Shown in pieces: positions 57,026 through 64,000 of a stretch of DNA of 64,000 nt; within the stretch, counting starts at the first letter, position 1; each line of letters starts with the position of its first letter. The notes beneath the pieces are model-generated. The model did not search any database. It was not told where the DNA came from and worked only from the letters and a program-made list of their open reading frames with translations. Both the position numbers and the translations under genes were made by a program. This DNA comes from Raphanus sativus (taxonomy: Eukaryota > Streptophyta > Magnoliopsida > Brassicales > Brassicaceae): positions 45,612,908 to 45,676,907 of the forward strand of contig NC_079516.1 of assembly GCF_000801105.2 (NCBI RefSeq), given 5' to 3'.

Positions 57026-57936
57026 CAGTGCTGCCTTCAATGTCCTCATCAACCCACCTCCCAATCAATCTTGACATAGTGTGGCCCTTTCGAATGATTA
57101 TCTTGTCCCACGTTTCAGGCTCTATTTTCTCAATTATGCAGAATATGCTTCTCAATCCAATGTTGATTTTGCTTTCCTAAAAACGGGAAAAAGGTTAAAA
57201 ATAGAACCTTAAACAGTTAACAAATGAAAACAATCAAGACCAGATTAGTCTATGAAACTCACCTCAACATTGACTTTGTTGTGAAGCTCGAGTTTAAGCT
57301 CATAAACGTGGTTTTCAGGACCAGCTTTTGCAGAGAAATCGAAGACAACTTCAGGGAGAAGATTAACTTTAGTCTCCTTGGAATCAGCCAACACTACGGT
57401 GAGGAAAATCTTGTCAGTGGTCTCTTCCCATTTCACTCCAGGATGATGACTGTAAAAACACATCAGAATCAATCACTTTCAAGACCAAACATATATACAC
57501 ATCAGAGATACCAAAGTTAGTACAGTAGAAAGAAACTTCAATTAAAATTAATATGTCTGCAACTTCAGCAAGCAGAAAAAAAAAATCAGATTTATAACAC
57601 AATCTTAAAAGCATAAACCCTGAATCCAACTACAAAGATTCAGGCTTTAGAAAGATTAAACTGATGCAAACATACTCATATGCAACTAATGGCGACAATA
57701 TAAAGAGAACAATAAACCCTAGAACCGATTTTAAAACCCAAAATTTGTCCCGAACCGAATGAAAGCGTAGAATCAAATTCAATGATTCTATACACAAACA
57801 ACACAAACCCCATGATGAAAAACGAAACTTGAAATGAAAACAGCAGACACATGAATCCGAAAAGACAGATTCGTCAAATGGGAGAATGAGGCAGAGATAT
57901 CTCATAGATAGTGAAAAAGATTACTGAATACCTCAT
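57026..57936 (-). pseudogene. Captured p23 co-chaperone fragment
   Basis: Exons 57932-57936 (ATGAG), 57263-57449 (HHPGVKWEETTDKIFLTVVL, DFSAKAGPENHVYELKLEL) and about 57026-57176 (ESKINIGLRSIFCIIEKIEP, WVDEDIEGSTG) match the CS domain of plant p23-1/p23-2, the Hsp90 co-chaperone. In exon 3 two small shifts turn the conserved HYVKIDWDKW-type segment into HTMSRLIGRW, and a TAG follows; the acidic Gly/Met-rich tail is missing. The leader and probable promoter up to about 58160 came along, so transcription is possible. Introns are kept. Confidence 0.9.
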
Positions 57937-58522
57937 GTTTAGTGGATGAAGCTTGTAGAATAAGAAGAACCCTAGAGAAAAGAGAAAGAACTCAAACGGT
58001 GATTAGATTTTTCGTTTACTTGTTTTGATCGAAAGAGAGAGAGACTCTCTCTTTAATCGCTAAAAATAAATGAGATTTCAGAAGGATTTGATTGCATAGA
58101 GATGGAGTTCTGTGTCAATTGATCGATGTTTGAAGAAGACGAAACGACAAAGCTAAGAGGAATCTCGATGTAAAAAAACAGCGTTTAAGGTTTTTTTTTT
58201 TTACTTGGGTTTATGGGCCGAAATTTAGATGTTTCGTTTATGTTTTACGAAGTGAAATGCGGTTGAAGCCCAACCGAGTTAATTGATGCATCTGACGTGG
58301 CCAAAAACTCAATTCCTATTGGACAATTTAATAATCTGACGTGGACAGGCTGAGAGTTGATCTTATTTAGCTTTTAGTATAGTATAGATGGTTTGTGATT
58401 GATGCATGCGACACAAGAAATTACTATCGCAGTAACTGAAATTGAATAGTTAAAAAAATAGAAGTTTTTCCAATATTCACAATCAAGATAAAAAAGGTAA
58501 ACAGGATTAGAGCTAAATAATT

Positions 58523-59998
58523 TTAGATTCTTCTTCGGTTATCGACTCTGGTTCTCTTCAAGTCAGGTTCTGTTTGAAGATTCTCGCTGCTTGCTTCTGA
58601 CCTCTTCTGCTTACCACTTTCTTCAATCTTTACAATATGTCACACAACCCAAACGAGTAAATGTTTTAGTCAAGGAGCGTGTCTAAGAGTTCACTAAAAA
58701 AAATACGAACTTGGGAAGATTCGTTTTACCTTGTTGAGTTTCTCCCTCACAGTTTTAACAGTTTGATTCATTGAAGATGACCCAAAATACTCCTACACAA
58801 TTTTATCACTTCTCTTTGTTAAAAATGAAACCAACAAGCCTAAGATATATCTTTGAAGTTTAATGACATAAATGTCGAATAATGTCCGAATGAGCACAAT
58901 TCAAAAAACAGACCTGGTCAGATGAAACTCGAGTAATAGGAGCGTTTCTTCTATGGAATTGGTAATCCATTTCGCTTTGCAAACTCCTAAAAGACAGAAC
59001 GAAGAAGGAAGATGCAATAACTTGATGTGTTCACTGATACAAAGAAGTATTCCATCTTTCTTACCTTTGTAGTGAGAAATTACCCATTTGGGTCAAAGCC
59101 GGTTTTGTGACTTGTGAGACGCTGCTCTTGGCTTTCTGGGCTGTTCACAAGATGAAACATATAGAGTTGTCAATCGTCTAAACAGTTCATTATAACACAA
59201 ACACACATTTTACTAATACAATTCCTAACTAATGAAGACTAACTGAAGTGGGAAATAAAAAAGCTTACGGTTGGATCTTGAAAGCACTTCTTTCCTCCTT
59301 GTTTCTAACTTTTCCTTGGTGTCACTGAGACTCTCGAACTCAGGAGCATATGAAATCTGGAGCCGGTTTCCCAAGAAGACTGAGTCATCCAACTTCCTCT
59401 TTGCAAATCTATCAAACATGAACATACCTTTTAACCAAACAAACTATTCCTCTTGGAACCAAAAGTAGAGACAATATAGTAAGAAACAAGTTAAGACAAA
59501 TAGAAAATTCAGACAGCTTTAGCCTAAGAACCGAAAGCATCTGATGATCAAAGAGAAACAGGGAAGCAAAACCTGGAATTAGCGATGAGACGGAACTTGA
59601 TCCAGTAGACATCAGTAAACGCCTCACAGTCTTCGGCATCCATTGGTTTACATCTTCCCAAAACCCAAATAAAACAAAAAAAAATCAGAACTGAAAATAA
59701 CAACGCGGTGGATTTAAAAAAAAAAGAGAGAGAGGGAAATAGCAGTTAGTTAGTTACTCACTCTTCAACCTCTCCGTAAGTAGAGAACAATCTCATGAGA
59801 TCATCACCACAACCTAAAGCCGGCACGTTTCTTACTACCAAGTATCTGAATCCAACAACAAAAAACAAAAAGGTTCAGACTTTGAAAAACAAAAAAAAGA
59901 CAAAATCGATTAGTGTAAGTTGTGGTAATAATATACCTTGATTCATCGCAGACTGTATAAACCCTAACCGCTGGAGGAATCTCTTTCTGTCGACCCAT
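58523..59998 (-). CDS. RBM48-like RNA-binding protein
   Basis: Eight exons: 59937-59998, 59762-59845, 59573-59653, 59269-59408, 59065-59140, 58914-58974, 58730-58792 and 58523-58627; 672 bases, 223 residues. It matches Arabidopsis At2g27790. One RRM-like domain, with RVYTVCDESRYLVVRNVPAL, FSTYGEVEEC, FTDVYWIKFRLI, KRKLDDSVFLGN and ISYAPEFESLSDTKEKLETR. The YAPEFES signature and the unusual RRM are those of RBM48, which with ARMC7 supports U12-type (minor) splicing in plants and animals. The C-terminus is basic (KRTRVDNRRRI). The start at 59998 gives MGRQKEIPPAVRVYTV; an in-frame ATG at 60076 would add 26 residues. For exon 6 the nearest AG (58986) breaks the frame, so the AG 11 bases further in was used. 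Confidence 0.88.
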
Positions 59999-60240
59999 CT
60001 CTTTTCTTCTGCCCAATTCCGAGTGAGAGATTTTGATCGGAACCCTAACAACGACACCCGATCTTGAAGCATTCAAACGACGTAGTTTTCTCAGGACTGA
60101 AAAAAAAAGACGATTAAACCAATCAACTACTCCGGTTAAATAGTTGAAACGGGTCTAGTATTTAAAATTTCACTGAATTGAACCGGTTCTTTCTATTACA
60201 GTGTTTTCTGGGAGATTCTTTAGCAGAAGCTAAAGAGAAA
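59999..60240. promoter_or_regulatory. Short bidirectional promoter, RBM48-like and PPR genes
   Basis: Only 242 bp separate the divergent start codons. The stretch has AACCGG/CCGGTT boxes (near 60130 and 60180) and no clear TATA box. Both genes must share this promoter, with initiation sites close together. Confidence 0.65.
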
Positions 60241-61583
60241 ATGGCTGCAACTAGGTCTGCGTTTATGTCCTCCATCTTCAGAATCGCTACTGCTCGAACC
60301 TTGATCTCACCCGAATCCAGAACCTCCTTCACAAACCCTATCTCTCTTCTCCAGTCCCGAATCGAAGTTTCCATCCCGAGGTAAATTTATTGATTCTTCG
60401 AATGTATAATGTTTTCAGGGTTTAAAATCTTAATTTTGACACAAAAGTTTCAATCTTTGATACAAACCCCAGAAGCTTCCACAGTTTCATTGCTTCCACC
60501 GTGTTTGGCTCTACACGCATCTCTGTTTCCGTTTCTATGTCATACTCAACGACACTCCCTACCCGCTCACTCAGAAGAAGAATCAGCAAAAGAAACAACC
60601 CAAAACCCGTTCTCGACGAATCCAAGTTCCGAGAATCCGTCTCGAATCTCCCGCCGAGATTCACACCCGAAGAGCTCGCCGACGCCATCACCCTCCAAGA
60701 AGACCCGTTGGTGTGTTTCCACCTCTTCAACTGGGCCTCGCAGCAGCCGAGGTTCAACCACGAGAACCCTACTTACCACGCAGCCATCAGGAAGCTCGGA
60801 GCCGCTAAAATGTACAAAGAGATGGACGACGTCGTGAACCAGGTCCTCTCCGTCCGCCACGTAGGCAACGAGAATCTTTACAATTCAATCTTGTACTATT
60901 TCACGAAAGCCGGGAAGCTGATACGCGCGGTTAATATATTCAGACACATGACGACTAGTAAGAATTTGGAGTGTAGACCGACGATCAGGACGTATCATAT
61001 CCTCTTCAAGGCCCTGTTGGGTCGAGGGAACAACAACTCTTACACGAGCCATATGTATATGGAGACGATACGGTCATTGTTCAGGCAGATGGTGGATAGC
61101 GGGATCGAACCGGACGTGTTCGCTCTCAACTGTTTGGTCAAAGGCTACGTGCTCTCGCTCCACGTCAATGATGCTCTTAGGATATTTCATCAGATGAGTG
61201 TGGTTTATAGTTGCCAGCCGAATTCGTTTACTTATGATTATCTGATACACGGGCTGTGTGCTCAGGGGAGGACCAATAATGCTAGAGAGTTGCTTGATGA
61301 GATGAAAGGGAAAGGTTTTGTTCCTAACGGGAAGTCTTATAACTCTCTTGTTAATGCTCTTGCGCTTGGAGGTGAGGTCGATGATGCGGTGAGTTGTTTG
61401 TGGGAGATGGTTGAGAGTGGGCGAGTGGTTGATTTGATTACGTATAGAACGCTTGTCGCTGAGAGCTGCAGGAATGGGAAGCACGATGAAGCGAGGAGGC
61501 TGTTGGGTACGTTGAGAGAGAGAAAGCTTGTGGACAGAGATTCTTATGACAAGCTTATGAATGTTCTTCGAAAGGATTTGTAG
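60241..61583 (+). CDS. Pentatricopeptide repeat protein, mitochondrial type
   Basis: Two exons, 60241-60380 and 60473-61583: 1251 bases, 416 residues; matches Arabidopsis At2g27800. Exon 1 encodes the presequence MAATRSAFMSSIFRIATART and ends SLLQSRIEVSIPR. Exon 2 continues SFHSFIASTVFGSTR, a basic linker (SLRRRISKRNNPK), FTPEELADAITLQEDPLVCF, and then about five P-class PPR repeats: ENLYNSILYYFTKAGKLIRA, PTIRTYHILFKALLGRG, PDVFALNCLVKGYVLSLHVN, NSFTYDYLIHGLCAQGRTNN and NGKSYNSLVNALALGGEVDD, ending DSYDKLMNVLRKDL. It should bind organelle RNA; the target is unknown. There is no E or DYW editing extension. The presequence exon resembles that of the NFD6-like gene 7 kb away. Confidence 0.94.
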
Positions 61584-61939
61584 ATGTGTGTTCTAGTTTT
61601 GATGTAATATCGAAAATTTTGGTGAAATTTATTTATTTATTTATGCAAGTAACTAAAACATAATTATAAATTCAAGAGAGGAAATATATTTAATGCTAGT
61701 TAAAAGTTAAAACTATCTACTTTTGTTTTTTTTTTCCTTGTCTACCGATTAAATTAATTATCTATATTATTATTTGAAATTCTAAATATGATATTTTGTT
61801 AATATCTATTTATTAACTTTTTGCTGATTTGTCATATTCTCTATAATTTTAGGATTAAAAATTAATTTCTAGTAATTAATTGTAAAACTATTAGTTTTAA
61901 TAAACGATTTTAATGATTATTTTAATATATTGATTAAGG

Positions 61940-62105
61940 GCATGTTCGTTTCTCCATTTTTAATCTTCATTCAAATGATCCATTTGTATGATCCATTCAG
62001 ATGATCCATCTAGATTCGTTTCTCCATCTAGATGAGCCATCTAAATGAACCATTTGAATGAGTTATATGTTTGTTTCTCCATTTGTAGTTTTCATTCAAA
62101 TGAAT
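61940..62105. repeat. Degenerate GATCCATTT-type repeat array
   Basis: Contains many imperfect 10-11 bp units such as AAATGATCCATTTGT, GATCCATTCAGAT, GATCCATCTAGATT, GAGCCATCTAAAT and GAACCATTTGAATG, with TTCGTTTCTCCAT or TTTGTTTCTCCAT occurring three times and arms in both orientations. It may be the end of an unknown transposon. Confidence 0.65.
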
Positions 62106-62409
62106 TTGATATACAAATTACATATATACCCTTGTTTTGAATTAATCATATGTTTGATATACCCTTATTAAAATTTGCATTCTGATATTTATAAATTTAT
62201 AAGTTTCAAATATTTAAATTTGCATTTTTACATTCATAAATTCATAGATTTATAAGTTTCATAAATGAGATCCAACATTATAGAATGTAATAAAGTTTCA
62301 AAATATTTTAATCTAGAAGATGAGAATCCACATATTAACATAATGTGATATAAAGTTTCAAGATATTTAAATCTAAAAAATGAAAACCCACATAACATAA
62401 TGCGATATA

Positions 62410-62475
62410 AAGTTTCAAAAGCAACAGCAATAAAGTTTCAAAAGCAACAGCAATAAAGTTTCAAAAGCATTGGTA
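62410..62475. repeat. Short tandem repeat, 26-bp unit
   Basis: AAAGTTTCAAAAGCAACAGC with AATA is present about two and a half times in tandem. Confidence 0.9.
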
Positions 62476-62960
62476 ACAAGGTTTTAAAGATAAACAAAGT
62501 CTATCAAAATTTAATTTTTTTATGTATTTTAGTATATAAAGTATTCTGCTTGAACCAATTTTAAAAATGTTTTTACAAGGTATATATGGTAATGTTTTAA
62601 CATTTATTATTTTATTTTAAATTTAAATAATTTTTAATAATGAAACATATAATATTTTATAAAGGATAAAAATTGTGATTTTGTGATTATTTTAATATAT
62701 TGATTAACAAAATTAAAAAAATCATTCAAGATTTAGATTTTTTTTTAAAGTATTTTACTATATCAAATATTTAGCTTGAACAAATTTTAAAAATATTTAT
62801 ATGTATGATAATTTCTTATCATGTATTATTTTGTTTAAAATTTAAATTTTTCATAATCAAATATATAGTATTTTACAAAAGATAAAAAATGCATGATAAC
62901 TATGACATATGATCTACTTAGTGTTGGGTTTGCGGGTCGACCCTCTCCAACCCGCCATGC

Positions 62961-63135
62961 CAGTGGCGAATGTAGGATTTTTTTAATATGGGGATAAATC
63001 ATGTATAAATACAAATTTAAGGGTAAAATATAAAATTTAAAGGAAAAATAACTAAATTTTGGGTTGAGTTACAAAGAATTTAGAATTTTTGTGGGGGCAA
63101 GTGCCACCTCATTAACACAAGTAGGTTTGCCACTG
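62961..63135. mobile_element. MITE related to the 27.6 kb hAT element
   Basis: 175 bp with inverted ends CAGTGGCGAATGTAGG and GTAGGTTTGCCACTG; starts with the same CAGTGGCG as the element at 27591. The flanks CGCCATGC and CTCGTTGC agree at only five of eight bases, so the target duplication is decayed or absent. It sits inside an older repeat. Confidence 0.7.
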
Positions 63136-64000
63136 CTCGTTGCGGATTGAATCATTTTTAATTTAAAATTTTGACTTTTTGATCCACAAGTAGAAAAAAT
63201 AATATCTGCATTCGCTCCGGTTAAAGCGGCCAATCCACGGGACCCACAATATTGTTAAAAAGAATAATTATTATTATTATTTTGCATATTTTATTAATAT
63301 TTTTTAAAACAATATAAATAATATATTTTAATTACAATTTATATAAATATTCATAATTTTAATTATTTTTAATAAGAAATAATGTTTAAAAAGTTTTTTT
63401 TATTAATTTTGCATATTGACGGGTATCCGCAACCGCTCTCCGTAAAATATACTCGAACCACATCCGTACTTTCCCTACATATTTTCAAATATGTTGATCC
63501 GTACCCACTCCACATCCACTCCGCAGGGACGGGGTTTGGCCCCACGGATAAATAATCAAATTTCAAGCCTAGATCATCCTACCTCTAAAACATATTGAAA
63601 TTCTTCAAAACATATTTTATATAGAATAAATAGTATAATAAACTAACATAAATTTACAACTGCAAAATGTTAATTAATGTATATATACTAAAATCAAATA
63701 GTTTTGTATTTAAGGAAAATGTATCGTTAAATAGAAAGAAAAACAATTTTTTTGTAAATTAATAAAGACAATTATCTCAAATATCCGTTTTTAAGTTTTT
63801 GTCACAAAATAGCATTCAAAATATAAAATGACCAAAATAACCTCTTTTTATTTTTCAAAATTTTAATATTTAACTTTTATTTTTTGAAATTTGAAACTCA
63901 TACCCAAAATCTATTCTATTAATTCTTCAGCATGACCAATTGATATATGTTATGTCCAACAACTATTTTTTCATGTAACCTACTTTAAAAAAAAACTAAC
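63136..64000. other. Older hAT-like repeat and AT-rich DNA
   Basis: CGGGTCGACCC before the MITE (62932) and a stretch at 63420-63560 of CCGCAACCGC/CCGTACCCACTCC words look like the two GC-rich arms of a larger hAT-like non-autonomous element split by the MITE. Bases 63911-63960 repeat part of the 14.7 kb dispersed repeat. No gene. Confidence 0.5.

Larger units (their letters stand above)
53789..58388 (-). mobile_element. Helitron C, carrying captured gene pieces
   Basis: 4.6 kb on the minus strand. 5' end TCTATACTATACTAAAAGCT at 58388 after a host A; 3' hairpin CCGCGCGTAGCGCGG, then AGAAAGAATCTAG ending at 53789 and a host T. There is no helicase. Inside, in the Helitron's own orientation, are exon-intron pieces of a p23 co-chaperone gene with its leader, a UDP-glucose 4-epimerase gene and at least one more gene, while about 53800-54700 is AT-rich element DNA. 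The pairing of these two ends is inferred from orientation and the absence of other ends between them. Confidence 0.75.
61584..62960. other. PPR 3' region and AT-rich repeats
   Basis: After the 3' UTR the DNA is AT-rich with no gene. Two local repeats are listed separately (61940-62105 and 62410-62475). Bases 61900-61935 and 62680-62710 both contain ATTATTTTAATATATTGATTAA, and the neighbouring stretches also match, suggesting an old duplication of a few hundred bases. Confidence 0.55.

Noticed and set aside
57245..57472. Functional p23 gene
   Set aside because: The frame is interrupted in the next exon and the C-terminal tail is absent; it sits inside a Helitron.

Overview
The window is plant nuclear DNA from the Brassicaceae, most likely a Brassica or a close relative. 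It is AT-rich, the genes have short introns with GT/AG borders, and almost every recognisable gene matches, from memory, one small block of Arabidopsis chromosome 2 (about At2g27680 to At2g27800). There is no bacterial gene, CRISPR array, rRNA or intact tRNA.

Layout. At 0.7-2.2 kb is CYP94C1 (jasmonate catabolism, minus strand). A 5.7 kb LINE with an intact 1.3 k-residue endonuclease/reverse transcriptase frame sits in its 5' leader. From 8 to 19 kb is AT-rich DNA with MITEs, a TRIM, a SINE-like head, a Helitron tail and a LINE relic. From 19.3 to 28.7 kb is a gene cluster: a plastid-type aldo/keto reductase (minus) and ribosomal protein P2 (plus) sharing a short bidirectional promoter, an IF1-like mitochondrial ATPase inhibitor (minus) and a RAB6-interacting golgin/DUF662 gene (plus). 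From 29.3 to 31.9 kb is a broken copy of the tRNA isopentenyltransferase IPT2. From 32 to 37.7 kb there are repeats, a miniature LTR element with identical LTRs and a hAT MITE with a perfect 8-bp target duplication. A DUF868 gene follows at 37.8-38.8 kb. From 40.2 to 47.0 kb two Helitrons lie head to tail, one carrying a nested retroposon, and a second retroposon follows at 47.1-48.5 kb. At 52.9-53.6 kb is a small NFD6-like organellar protein gene. From 53.8 to 58.4 kb is a 4.6 kb Helitron that has picked up pieces of a p23 co-chaperone gene, a UDP-glucose 4-epimerase gene and at least one unrecognised gene. The window ends with the divergent pair RBM48-like (minus) and a mitochondrial-type PPR gene (plus), then repeats.

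The genes are ordinary housekeeping or hormone genes and do not form a pathway. What is unusual is how mobile elements have rebuilt the space between them: a LINE splitting CYP94C1 from its promoter with a copied piece of the gene at the junction, a tandem Helitron pair, and a gene-capturing Helitron about 0.2 kb upstream of the NFD6-like gene. Exon borders were read by eye from splice signals, reading-frame closure and remembered Arabidopsis proteins. No search was run.
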